A stretch of DNA of 64,000 nucleotides from Fistularia commersonii. Its lineage: Eukaryota; Chordata; Actinopteri; Syngnathiformes; Fistulariidae. Both the position numbers and the translations under genes were made by a program. This document shows, piece by piece, positions 48,586 through 60,872 of this stretch (the stretch's first letter is position 1; the number at the start of each line of letters is the position of its first letter). The stretch covers positions 10,733,501 through 10,797,500 of the forward strand of contig JBBMNZ010000035.1 of the NCBI GenBank assembly GCA_037954325.1, read 5' to 3'. The notes beneath the pieces are model-generated. The model was given only the letters and a program-made list of their open reading frames with translations, ran no database searches and was not told where the DNA came from.

Positions 48586-51500
48586 AATATATGTCAAATT
48601 CAGTGTAATCCAGCCACAAGTTCAAAAGATTATAGCCATTCGTTCAAAAAGTGCCTATCTCACCGAGTTGAAGCGTTTTTGATTAGGAGTAATAATATCT
48701 TTGGAACTTCATCAAGCTGGTTTCTGCTGTTGAAATGTGTTGTTTAGGACATGATTCGGCACAATATATGTCAAATTCAGTGTAATCCAGCGACAAGTTA
48801 GAAAGATATAGCCATAAGGTCAAAAAGTGCTTAACGCACCGAGTTGAAGCGATTTTGATTAGGAGTGGAAATAACTTTTGAATTTCATCAAGCTGGTTTC
48901 TGCTGTTGAAATGTGTTGTTTAGGACATGATTCTGCACAATATATGTCAAATTTAGTGAAATCCCTTCACAGATTCAAAAGATATAGCCATTCGTTCAAA
49001 AAGTACTTATCTCACCGAGTTGAAGCGTTTATGATTAGGAGTGATAATAACTTTTGAATTTCATCAAGCTGGTTTTTGCTGCTGAAATATGTAGCTTAGG
49101 ACATGATTCTGCACAACATATGTCAAATTTAGTGAAATCCCTTCACAGGTTCAAAAGATATAGCCATTCGTTCAAAAAGTACTTATCTCAACGAGTTGAA
49201 GCGTTTATGATTAGGAGTGATAATAACTTTTGAATTTCATCAAGCTGGTTTCTGCTGTTGAAATATGTTGTTTAGGACCTGATTCTTCACAATATATGTC
49301 AAGTTCAGTTTACTCGCTTCACAGGTTCAAAATATATAGGCATTTGTTCAAAAAGTGCTTATCTCACCGAGTTGAAGCGTTTTTGATTAGGAGTGATAAT
49401 AAGTTTGGAATTTCATCAAGCTGGTTTCTGCTGCTGAAATATGTCGCTTAGGACATGATTCTGCACAATATATGTCAAATTCAGTGTAATCCAGCGAGAA
49501 GTTCAAAAGATATAGCCATAAGGTTAAAAAGTGCTTAACTCACCGAGTTGAAGCGTTTTAGATTAGGAGTAAAAATAACTTTGGAATTTCATCAAGCTGG
49601 TTTCTGCTGTTGAAATATGTTGTTTAGGACATGATTCTGCACAATATATGTCAAATTCAGTGTAATCCAGCCACAAGTTCAAAAGATTATAGCCATTCGT
49701 TCAAAAAGTGCCTATCTCACCGAGTTGAAGCGTTTTTGATTAGGAGTGATAATATCTTTGGAACTTCATCAAGCTGGTTTCTGCTGTTGAAATGTGTTGT
49801 TTAGGACATGATTCGGCACAATATATGTCAAATTCAGTGTAATCCAGCGACAAGTTAGAAAGATATAGCCATAAGGTCAAAAAGTGCTTAACTCACCGAG
49901 TTGAAGCGATTTTGATTAGGAGTGGATATAACTTTTGAATTTCATCAAGCTGGTTTCTGCTGTTGAAATATGTTGTTTAGGACATGTGTCTGCACAATAT
50001 ATGTCAAATTCAGTGTAATCCCTTCACAGGTTCAAAATATATAGGCATTCGTTCAAAAAGTGCTTATCTCACCGAGTTGAAGCGTTTTTGATTAGGAGTG
50101 ATAATAACTTTGGAATTTCATCAAGCTGGTTTTTGCTGCTGAAATATGTTGCTCAGGACATGATTCTGCACAATATACCTCAAATTCAGTGTAATCCAGC
50201 GAGAAGTTCAAAAGATATAGCCATAGGGTCAAAAAAGTGCTTAACTCACCGAGTTGAAGCGTTTTTGATTAGGAGTGTAAATAACTTTTGATTTTCATCA
50301 AGCTGGTTTCTGCTGTTGAAATATGTTGTTTAGGACATGATTCTGCACTATATATGTCAACTTCAGTGTAATCCAGCAAAAAGTTTAATAGATATAGCCA
50401 TTCGTTCAGAAAGTCCTTATCTCACCGAGTTAAAGCGTTTTTGATCAGGAGTGGAAATAACTTTTGAATTTCATCAAGCTGGTTTCAGCTGTTGAAATAT
50501 GTTGAATCTGACCTGATTCTGCTCAATATATGTCAAATTCAGTGTAATCCCTTCTAAGGTTCAAAAGATATAGCCATTTGTTCAAAAAGTGCTTATCTCA
50601 CCGAGTTGAAGCGTTTTTGATTAGGAGTGGAAATAACTTTGGAATTTCATTAAGCTGGTTTCTGCTGTTGAAATATGTTGTTTAGGATATGATTCTGCAC
50701 AATATATGTCAAATTCAGTGGAATCCAGCAACAAGTTCAAAAGATATAGCCGTAAGGTCAAAAAGTACTTATCTCACCGAGTTGAAGCGTTTTTGATTAG
50801 GAGTGGAAATAACTTTTGAATTTCATCAAGCTGGTTTCTGCTGTTGATATATGTTGTTTAGGACATGATTCTGCACAATATATGTCAAATTTGGTGAAAT
50901 CCCTTCACAGGTTCAAAAGATATAGCCATTCGTTCAAAAAGTGCTTATCTCACCGAGTTGAAACGTTTATGATTAGGAGTGATAATAACTTTTGAATTTC
51001 ATCAAGCTGGTTTCTGCTGTTGAAATATGTTGTTAAGGACAGGATTTTGCACAGTATATGTCAACTTCAGTGCAATCCAGCAACAAGTTTAATAGATATA
51101 GCCATTCGTTCAGAAAGTCCTTATCTCACCGAGTTAAAGCGTTTTTGATTAGGGGTGGAAATAAATTTTGACTTTCATTAAGCTGGTTTCTGCTGTTGAA
51201 ATATTTTGTTTAGGACATGATTCTGCACAATATATGTCAAATTCAGTGTAATCCCTTCACAGGTTCAAAATATATAGGCATTTGTTAAAAAAGTGTTTAT
51301 CTCACCGAGTTGAAGCGTTTTTGATTAGGAGTGATAATAACTTTGGAATTTCATCAAGCTGGTTTCTGCTGCTGAAATATCTTGCCTATGACATGATTCT
51401 GCACAATATATGTGATCTTCAGTGTAATCCAGCGAGAAGTTCAAAAGATATATCCATAAGATCAAAAAGTGCTTAACTCACCGAGTTGAAGCGTTTTTGA

Positions 51501-52303
51501 TTAGGAGTGGAAATAACTTTGGAATTTCATCAAGCTGGTTTCTGCTGTTGAAATATGTTGTTAAGGACATGATTCTGCACAATATATTTCAAATTTAGTG
51601 AAATCCCTTCACAGGTTCAATAGATAAAGCCATTCGTTCAAAAAAGTGCTTATCTCACCGAGTTGAAGCGTTTTTGATTAGGAGTGGAAATAACTGTTGA
51701 ATTTCATCAAGCTGGTTTCTGCTGTTGAAATATGTTGTTTAGGATATGACTCTGCACAATATATGTCAAATTCAGAGTAATCCCTTCACAGGTTCAAAAT
51801 ATATAGCCATTTGTTCAAAAAGTGCTTATCTCACCGCGTTGAAGCGTTTTTGATTAGGAGTGGAAATAACTTTTGAATTTCATCAAGCTGGTTTCTGCTG
51901 TTGAAATGTGTTGTTTAGGACATGATACTGCACAATATATGTCGTATTTAGTGAAATCCCTTCACAGGTTCAAAAGATATAGCCATTCATTCAAAAATTA
52001 CTTATCTCACCGAGTTGAAGCGTTTATGATTAGGAGTGATAATAACTTTTGAATTTCATCAAACTGGTTTCTGCTGTTGAAATATGTTGTTAAGGACATG
52101 ATTCTGCACAAAATATGTCAACTTCAGTGTAATCCAGCAACAAGTTTAATAGATATAGTCATTCGTTCAGAAAGTCCTTATCTCACCGAGTTGAAGCGTT
52201 TTTGATCAGGAGTGGAAATAACTTTTAAATTTCATCAAGCTGGTTTTCGCTGCTGAAATATGTAGCTTAGGACATGATTCTGCACAATATATGTCAAATT
52301 CAG

Positions 52304-52479
52304 TGTAATCCAGCGAGAAGTTCAAAAGATATAGCCATAAGGTCAAAAAGTGCTTAACTCACCGAGTTGAAGCGTTTTTGATTAGGAGTGGAAATAACTT
52401 TGGAATTTCATCAAGCTGGTTTCTGCTGTTGAAATATGTTGTTAAGGACATGATTATGCACAATATATTTCAAATTTAG
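52304..52479 (+). repeat. Exemplar monomer, type D (right subarray)
   Basis: The unit is exactly 176 bp. It is defined by 'ccagcgagaagttcaaaag', 'ccataaggtcaaaaagtgc' and 'cttaactcaccgag'. This D type is confined to the region right of the gap. It is usually followed by a monomer beginning 'tgaaatcccttcacagg', so D and the A-like R monomers are often adjacent. Confidence 0.87.
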
Positions 52480-53008
52480 TGAAATCCCTTCACAGGTTCA
52501 ATAGATAAAGCCATTCGTTCAAAAAAGTGCTTATCTCACCGAGTTGAAGCGTTTTTGATTAGGAGTGGAAATAACTGTTGAATTTCATCAAGCTGGTTTC
52601 TGCTGTTGAAATATGTTGTTTAGGATTTGACTCTGCACAATATATGTCAAATTCAGTGTAATCCCTTCACAGGTTCAAAATATATAGCCATTTGTTCAAA
52701 AAGTGCTTATCTCACCGCGTTGAAGCGTTTTTGATTAGGAGTGGAAATAACTTTTGAATTTCATCAAGCTGGTTTCTGCTGTTGAAATGTGTTGTTTAGG
52801 ACATGATACTGCACAATATATGTCAAATTTAGTGGAATCCCTTCACAGGTTCAAAAGATATAGCCATTCATTCAAAAATTACTTATCTCACCGAGTTGAA
52901 GCGTTTATGATTAGGAGTGATAATAACTTTTGAATTTCATCAAGCTGGTTTCTGCTGTTGAAATATGTTGTTAAGGACATGATTCTGCACTATATATGTC
53001 AACTTCAG

Positions 53009-53184
53009 TGTAATCCAGCAAAAAGTTTAATAGATATAGCCATTCGTTCAGAAAGTCCTTATCTCACCGAGTTAAAGCGTTTTTGATCAGGAGTGGAAAT
53101 AACTTTTGAATTTCATCAAGCTGGTTTCAGCTGTTGAAATATGTTGAATCTGACCTGATTCTGCTCAATATATGTCAAATTCAG
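53009..53184 (+). repeat. Exemplar monomer, type F (right subarray)
   Basis: Type F is defined by 'ccagcaaaaagtttaatag', 'attcgttcagaaagtcc' and 'gagttaaagcg', and is preceded by 'gtcaacttcag'. This copy also has a scrambled patch in the normally constant half ('gttgaatctgacctgattc' in place of 'gttgtttaggacatgattc'). That patch is shared with the copies near 50500 and 61430 and makes a good tracer of the duplications. Confidence 0.83.
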
Positions 53185-55259
53185 TGTAATCCCTTCTAAG
53201 GTTCAAAAGATATAGCCATTTGTTCAAAAAGTGCTTATCTCACCGAGTTGAAGCGTTTTTGATTAGGAGTGGAAATAACTTTGGAATTTCATTAAGCTGG
53301 TTTCTGCTGTTGAAATATGTTGTTTAGGATATGATTCTGCACAATATATGTCAAATTCAGTGTAATCCAGCAACAAGTTCAAAAGATATAGCCGTAAGGT
53401 CAAAAAGTACTTATCTCACCGAGTTGAAGCGTTTTTGATTAGGAGTGGAAATAACTTTTGAATTTCATCAAGCTGGTTTCTGCTGTTGATATATGTTGTT
53501 TAGGACATGATTCTGCACAATATATGTCAAATTTGGTGAAATCCCTTCACAGGTTCAAAAGATATAGCCATTCGTTCAAAAAGTGCTTATCTCACCGAGT
53601 TGAAACGTTTAAGATTAGGAGTGATAATAACTTTTGAATTTCATCAAGCTGGTTTCTGCTGTTGAAATATGTTGTTAAGGACAGGATTCTGCACAGTATA
53701 TGTCAACTTCAGTGCAATCCAGCAACAAGTTTAATAGATATAGCCATTCGTTCAGAAAGTCCTTATCTCACCGAGTTAAAGCGTTTTTGATTAGGGGTGG
53801 AAATAAATTTTGACTTTCATTAAGCTGGTTTCTGCTGTTGAAATATTTTGTTTAGGACATGATTCTGCACAATATATGTCAAATTCAGTGTAATCCCTTC
53901 ACAGGTTCAAAATATATAGGCATTTGTTAAAAAAGTGTTTATCTCACCGAGTTGAAGCGTTTTTGATTAGGAGTGATAATAACTTTGGAATTTCATCAAG
54001 CTGGTTTCTGCTGCTGAAATATCTTGCCTATGACATGATTCTGCACAATATATGTCAACTTCAGTTTAATCCAGCGAGAAGTTCAAAAGATATATCCATA
54101 AGATCAAAAAGTGCTTAACTCACCGAGTTGAAGCGTTTTTGATTAGGAGCGGAAATAACTTTGGAATTTCATCAAGCTGGTTTCTGCTGTTGAAATATGT
54201 TGTTAAGGACATGATTCTGCACAATATATTTCAAATTTAGTGAAATCCCTTCACAGGTTCAATAGATAAAGCCATTCGTTCAAAAAAGTGCTTATCTCAC
54301 CGAGTTGAAGCGTTTTTGATTAGGAGTGGAAATAACTGTTGAATTTCATCAAGCTGGTTTCTGCTTTTGAAATATGTTGTTTATGATATGACTCTGCACA
54401 ATATATGTCAAATTCAGTGTAATCCCTTCACAGGTTCAAAATATATAGCCATTTGTTCAAAAAGTGCTTATCTCACCGCGTTGAAGCGTTTTTGATTAGG
54501 AGTGGAAATAACTTTTGAATTTCATCAAGCTGGTTTCTGCTGTTGAAATGTGTTGTTTAGGACATGATACTGCACAATATATGTCAAATTTAGTGAAATC
54601 CCTTCACAGGTTCAAAAGATATAGCCATTCATTCAAAAATTACTTATCTCACCAAGTTGAAGCGTTTTTGATTAGGAGTGGAAATAACTTTGGAATTTCA
54701 TCAAGCTGGTTTCTGCTGTTGAAATATGTTGTTAAGGACATGATTCTGCACAATATATGTCAAATTTAGTGAAATCCCTTCACAGGTTCAATAGATAAAG
54801 CCATTCGTTCAAAAAAGTGCTTATCTCACCGAGTTGAAGCGTTTTTGAGTAGGAGTGGAAATAACTGTTGAATTTCATCAAGCTGGTTTCTGCTGTTGAA
54901 ATGTGTTGTTTAGGACATGATACTGCACAATATATGTCAAATTTAGTGAAATCCCTTCACAGGTTCAAAAGATATAGCCATTCATTCAAAAATTACTTAT
55001 CTCACCAAGTTGAAGCGTTTATGATTAGGAGTGATAATAACTTTTGAATTTCATCAAACTGGTTTCTGCTGTTGAAATATGTTGTTAAGGACATGATTCT
55101 GCACAAAATATGTCAACTTCAGTGTAATCCAGCAACAAGTTTAATAGATATAGCCATTCGTTCAGAAAGTCCTTATCTCACCGAGTTGAAGCGTTTTTGA
55201 TCAGGAGTGGAAATAACTTTTAAATTTCATCAAGCTGGTTTTCGCTGCTGAAATATGTA

Positions 55260-58200
55260 GCTTAGGACATGATTCTGCACAATATATGTCAAATTCAGTG
55301 TAATCCAGCGAGAAGTTCAAAAGATATAGCCATAAGGTCAAAAAGTGCTTAACTCACCGAGTTGAAGCGTTTTTGATTAGGAGTGGAAATAACTTTTGAA
55401 TTTCATCAAGCTGGTTTTTGCTGTTGAAATATGTTGTTTAGGACCTGATTCTTCAAATATATTTCAAATTCAGTGTAATCGCTTCACAGGCTCAAAATAT
55501 ATAGGCATTTGTTAAAATAGTGCTTATCTCACCGAGTTGAAGCGTTTTTTTATTAGGAGTGATAATAACTTTGGAATTTCATCAAGCTGGTTTCTGCTGC
55601 TGAAATATGATGCTTAGGACATGATTCTGCACAATATATGTCAAAATCAGTGTAATCCAGCGAGAAGTTCAAAAGATATAGCCATAAGATCAAAAAGTGC
55701 TGAACTCACCGAGTTGAAGCGTTTTTGATTAGGAGTGGAAATAACTTTGGAATTTCATCAAGCTGGTTTCTGCTGTTGAAATATGTTGTTAAGGACATGA
55801 TTCAGCACAATATATGTCAAATTTAGTGAAATCCCTTCACAGGTTCAAAAGATAAAGCCATTCGTTCAAAAAAGTGCTTATCTCACCGAGTTGAAGCGTT
55901 TTTGATTAGGAGTGGAAATAACTTTTGAATTTCATCAAGCTGGTTTCTGCTGTTGAAATATGTTGTTTAGGATATGACTGCACAATGTATGTCAAATTCA
56001 GTGTAATCCCTTCACAGGTTAAAAATATATAGCCATTTGTTCAAAAAGTCCTTATCTCACCGCGTTGAAGCGTTTTTGATCAGGAGTGGCAATAACTTTT
56101 GAATATCATCAAGCTGATTTCTGCTGTTGAAATATGTTGTTAAGGACATGATTCTGCACAATATATGTCAACTTCAGTGTAATCCAGCAACCAGTTTAAT
56201 AGATATAGCCATTCGTTCAGAAAGTCCTTATCTAAACGAGTTGAAGCGTTTTTGATCAGGAGTGGAAATAACTTTTGAATTTCATCAAGCTGGTTTCTGC
56301 TGTTGAAATATGTTGTTTAGGACATGATTCTGCACAATATATGTCAAATTCAGTGTAATCCCTTCACAGGTTCAAAATATATAGGCATTTGTTAAAAAAA
56401 GTGCTTATCTCACCGAGTTGAAGCGTTCTTGATTAGGAGTGATAATAACTTTTGAATTTCATCAAGCTGGTTTCTGCTGCTGAAATATCTTGCCTAGGAC
56501 ATGATTCTGCACAATATATGTCAAATACAGTGTAACCCAGCGAGAAGTTCAAAAGATATAGCCATAAGATCAAAAAGTGTTTAACTCACCGAGTTGAAGC
56601 GTTTTTGATTAGGAGTGGAAATTACTTTGGATTTTCATCAAGCTGGTTTCTGCTGTTGAAATATGTTGTTAAGGACATGATTCTGCACAATATATGTCAA
56701 ATTTAGTGAAATCCCTTCACATGTTCAAAAGATAAAGCCATTCATTCAAAAAAGTGCTTATCTCACCGCGTTGAAGCGTTTTTGATTAGGAGTGGAAATA
56801 ACTTTTGAATTTCATCAAGCTGGTTTCTGCTGTTGAAATGTGTTGTTTAGGACATGATTCTGCACAATATATGTCAAATTTAGTGAAATCCCTTCACAGA
56901 TTCAAAAGATATAGCCATTCGTTCAAAAAGTACTTATCTCACCGAGTTGAAGCGTTTATGATTAGGAGTGATAATAACTTTTGAATTTCATCAAACTTGT
57001 TTCTGCTGTTGAAATATGTTGTTAAGGACATGATTCTGCACAAAATATGTCAAATTCAGTGTAATCCAGCGAGAAGTTCAAAAGATATAGCCATAAGGTC
57101 AAAAAGTGCTTAACTCACCGAGTTGAAGCGTTTTTGATTAGGAGTGGAAATAACTTTTGAATTTCATCAAGCTGGTTTTTGCTGTTGAAATATGTTGTTT
57201 AGGACCTGATTCTTCAAATATATTTCAAATTCAGTGTAATCGCTTCACAGGCTCAAAATATATAGGCATTTGTTAAAATAGTGCTTATCTCACCGAGTTG
57301 AAGCGTTTTTTTATTAGGAGTGATAATAACTTTGGAATGTCATCAAGCTGGTTTCTGCTGCTGAAATATGATGCTTAGGACATGATTCTGCACAATATAT
57401 GTCAAAATCAGTGTAATCCAGCGAGAAGTTCAAAAGATATAGCCATAAGATCAAAAAGTGCTGAACTCACCGAGTTGAAGCGTTTTTGATTAGGAGTGGA
57501 AATAACTTTGGAATTTCATCAAGCTGGTTTCTGCTGTTGAAATATGTTGTTAAGGACATGATTCAGCACAATATATGTCAAATTTAGTGAAATCCCTTCA
57601 CAGGTTCAAAAGATAAAGCCATTCGTTCAAAAAAGTGCTTATCTCACCGAGTTGAAGCGTTTTTGATTAGGAGTGGAAATAACTTTTGAATTTCATCAAG
57701 CTGGTTTCTGCTGTTGAAATATGTTGTTTAGGATATGACTGCACAATGTATGTCAAATTCAGTGTAATCCCTTCACAGGTTAAAAATATATAGCCATTTG
57801 TTCAAAAAGTGCTTATCTCACCGCGTTGAAGCGTTTTTGATTAGGAGTGGAAATAACTTTTGAATTTCATCAAGCTGGTTTCTGCTGTTGAAATGTGTTG
57901 TTTAGGACATGATTCTGCACAATATATGTCAAATTTAGTGTAATCCCTTCACAGGTTCAAAAGATATAGCCATTCATTCAAAAAGTACTTATCTCACCGA
58001 GTTGAAGCGTTTATGATTAGGAGTGATAATAACTTTTGAATATCATCAAGCTGATTTCTGCTGTTGAAATATGTTGTTAAGGACATGATTCTGCACAATA
58101 TATGTCAACTTCAGTGTAATCCAGCAACCAGTTTAATAGATATAGCCATTCGTTCAGAAAGTCCTTATCTAAACGAGTTGAAGCGTTTTTGATCAGGAGT

Positions 58201-58922
58201 GGAAATAACTTTTGAATTTCATCAAGCTGGTTTCTGCTGTTGAAATATGTTGTTTAGGACATGATTCTGCACAATATATGTCAAATTCAGTGTAATCCCT
58301 TCACAGGTTCAAAATATATAGGCATTTGTTAAAAAAAGTGCTTATCTCACCGAGTTGAAGCGTTCTTGATTAGGAGTGATAATAACTTTTGAATTTCATC
58401 AAGCTGGTTTCTGCTGCTGAAATATCTTGCCTAGGACATGATTCTGCACAATATATGTCAAATACAGTGTAACCCAGCGAGAAGTTCAAAAGATATAGCC
58501 ATAAGATCAAAAAGTGTTTAACTCACCGAGTTGAAGCGTTTTTGATTAGGAGTGGAAATTACTTTGGAATTTCATCAAGCTGGTTTCTGCTGTTGAAATA
58601 TGTTGTTAAGGACATGATTCTGCACAATATATGTCAAATTTAGTGAAATCCCTTCACATGTTCAAAAGATAAAGCCATTCATTCAAAAAAGTGCTTATCT
58701 CACCGCGTTGAAGCGTTTTTGATTAGGAGTGGAAATAACTTTTGAATTTCATCAAGCTGGTTTCTGCTGTTGAAATGTGTTGTTTAGGACATGATTCTGC
58801 ACAATATATGTCAAATTTAGTGAAATCCCTTCACAGATTCAAAAGATATAGCCATTCGTTCAAAAAGTACTTATCTCACCGAGTTGAAGCGTTTATGATT
58901 AGGAGTGATAATAACTTTTGAA
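55260..58922 (+). repeat. HOR block R3: 10/11-mer, offsets 1761 and 1937 bp
   Basis: 'ggacctgattcttcaaat' at 55441/57202 gives 1761 bp (10 monomers plus 1 bp), while 'gaatatcatcaagctgattt' (56101/58038) and 'cctaggacatg' (56493/58430) give 1937 bp (11 monomers plus 1 bp). The second unit therefore carries one additional monomer, located at about 57840-58015. Copies are about 55260-57020 and 57021-58922. Confidence 0.87.
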
Positions 58923-60872
58923 TTTCATCAAGCTGGTTTTTGCTGCTGAAATATGTAGCTTAGGACATGATTCTGCACAACATATGTCAAATTTAGTGAA
59001 ATCCCTTCACAGGTTCAAAAGATATAGCCATTCGTTCAAAAAGTCCTTATCTCACCGAGTTGAAGCGTTTATGATTAGGAGTGATAATAACTTTTGAATT
59101 TCATCAAGCTGGTTTCTGCTGTTGAAATATGTTGTTTAGGACCTGATTCTTCACAATATATGTCAAGTTCAGTTTACTCGCTTCACAGGTTCAAAATATA
59201 TAGGCATTTGTTCAAAAAGTGCTTATCTCACCGAGTTGAAGCGTTTTTGATTAGGAGTGATAATAAGTTTGGAATTTCATCAAGCTGGTTTCTGCTGCTA
59301 AAATATGTCGCTTAGGACATGATTCTGCACAATATATGTCAAATTCAGTGTAATCCAGCGAGAAGTTCAAAAGATATAGCCATAAGGTTAAAAAGTGCTT
59401 AACTCACCGAGTTGAAGCGTTTTAGATTAGGAGTAAAAATAACTTTGGAATTTCATCAAGCTGGTTTCTGCTGTTGAAATATGTTGTTTAGGACATGATT
59501 CTGCACAATATATGTCAAATTCAGTGTAATCCAGCCACAAGTTCAAAAGATTATAGCCATTCGTTCAAAAAGTGCCTATCTCACCGAGTTGAAGCGTTTT
59601 TGATTAGGAGTAATAATATCTTTGGAACTTCATCAAGCTGGTTTCTGCTGTTGAAATGTGTTGTTTAGGACATGATTCGGCACAATATATGTCAAATTCA
59701 GTGTAATCCAGCGACAAGTTAGAAAGATATAGCCATAAGGTCAAAAAGTGCTTAACGCACCGAGTTGAAGCGATTTTGATTAGGAGTGGAAATAACTTTT
59801 GAATTTCATCAAGCTGGTTTCTGCTGTTGAAATGTGTTGTTTAGGACATGATTCTGCACAATATATGTCAAATTTAGTGAAATCCCTTCACAGATTCAAA
59901 AGATATAGCCATTCGTTCAAAAAGTACTTATCTCACCGAGTTGAAGCGTTTATGATTAGGAGTGATAATAACTTTTGAATTTCATCAAGCTGGTTTTTGC
60001 TGCTGAAATATGTAGCTTAGGACATGATTCTGCACAACATATGTCAAATTTAGTGAAATCCCTTCACAGGTTCAAAAGATATAGCCATTCGTTCAAAAAG
60101 TACTTATCTCAACGAGTTGAAGCGTTTATGATTAGGAGTGATAATAACTTTTGAATTTCATCAAGCTGGTTTCTGCTGTTGAAATATGTTGTTTAGGACC
60201 TGATTCTTCACAATATATGTCAAGTTCAGTTTACTCGCTTCACAGGTTCAAAATATATAGGCATTTGTTCAAAAAGTGCTTATCTCACCGAGTTGAAGCG
60301 TTTTTGATTAGGAGTGATAATAAGTTTGGAATTTCATCAAGCTGGTTTCTGCTGCTGAAATATGTCGCTTAGGACATGATTCTGCACAATATATGTCAAA
60401 TTCAGTGTAATCCAGCGAGAAGTTCAAAAGATATAGCCATAAGGTTAAAAAGTGCTTAACTCACCGAGTTGAAGCGTTTTAGATTAGGAGTAAAAATAAC
60501 TTTGGAATTTCATCAAGCTGGTTTCTGCTGTTGAAATATGTTGTTTAGGACATGATTCTGCACAATATATGTCAAATTCAGTGTAATCCAGCCACAAGTT
60601 CAAAAGATTATAGCCATTCGTTCAAAAAGTGCCTATCTCACCGAGTTGAAGCGTTTTTGATTAGGAGTGATAATATCTTTGGAACTTCATCAAGCTGGTT
60701 TCTGCTGTTGAAATGTGTTGTTTAGGACATGATTCGGCACAATATATGTCAAATTCAGTGTAATCCAGCGACAAGTTAGAAAGATATAGCCATAAGGTCA
60801 AAAAGTGCTTAACTCACCGAGTTGAAGCGATTTTGATTAGGAGTGGATATAACTTTTGAATTTCATCAAGCT
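58760..60872 (+). repeat. HOR block R4: 6-mer tandem duplication, offset 1057 bp
   Basis: 'cagattcaaaag' at 58834/59891 and the 'ggacctgattcttcac' run (about 59137/60194) repeat at 1057 bp (6 monomers plus 1 bp, the extra base lying in 'gattatagcc'). Copies are about 58760-59815 and 59816-60872. Rare differences: 'gagtaataatatc' against 'gagtgataatatc', 'cttaacgcacc' against 'cttaactcacc' and 'gctgctaaaatatg' near 59293. The corresponding sequence after the gap starts inside the first 6-mer (48586-48894). Confidence 0.88.

Larger units (their letters stand above)
50300..54650 (+). repeat. HOR block R2: 15-mer, offset 2642 bp
   Basis: 'gcactatatatg' at 50345/52987, the scrambled 'gttgaatctgacctgattc' (about 50500/53142) and 'aatatcttgcctatgac' (about 51376/54018) recur at 2642 bp (15 monomers plus 2 bp). 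Spans are about 50300-52010 and 52942-54650. Substitutions separate the copies, e.g. 'atatgtgatcttcag' near 51407 against 'atatgtcaacttcag' near 54049, so R2 is older than R1. A third copy of the first span lies near 61220-62930 through R1. Confidence 0.87.

Noticed and set aside
51282..51476. Open frames of 64-84 codons in the right subarray (50088, 51282, 53924, 54515, 61009, 62203)
   Set aside because: They consist of satellite sequence only and are copied by the 2642- and 10921-bp repeats. No family resemblance was seen.
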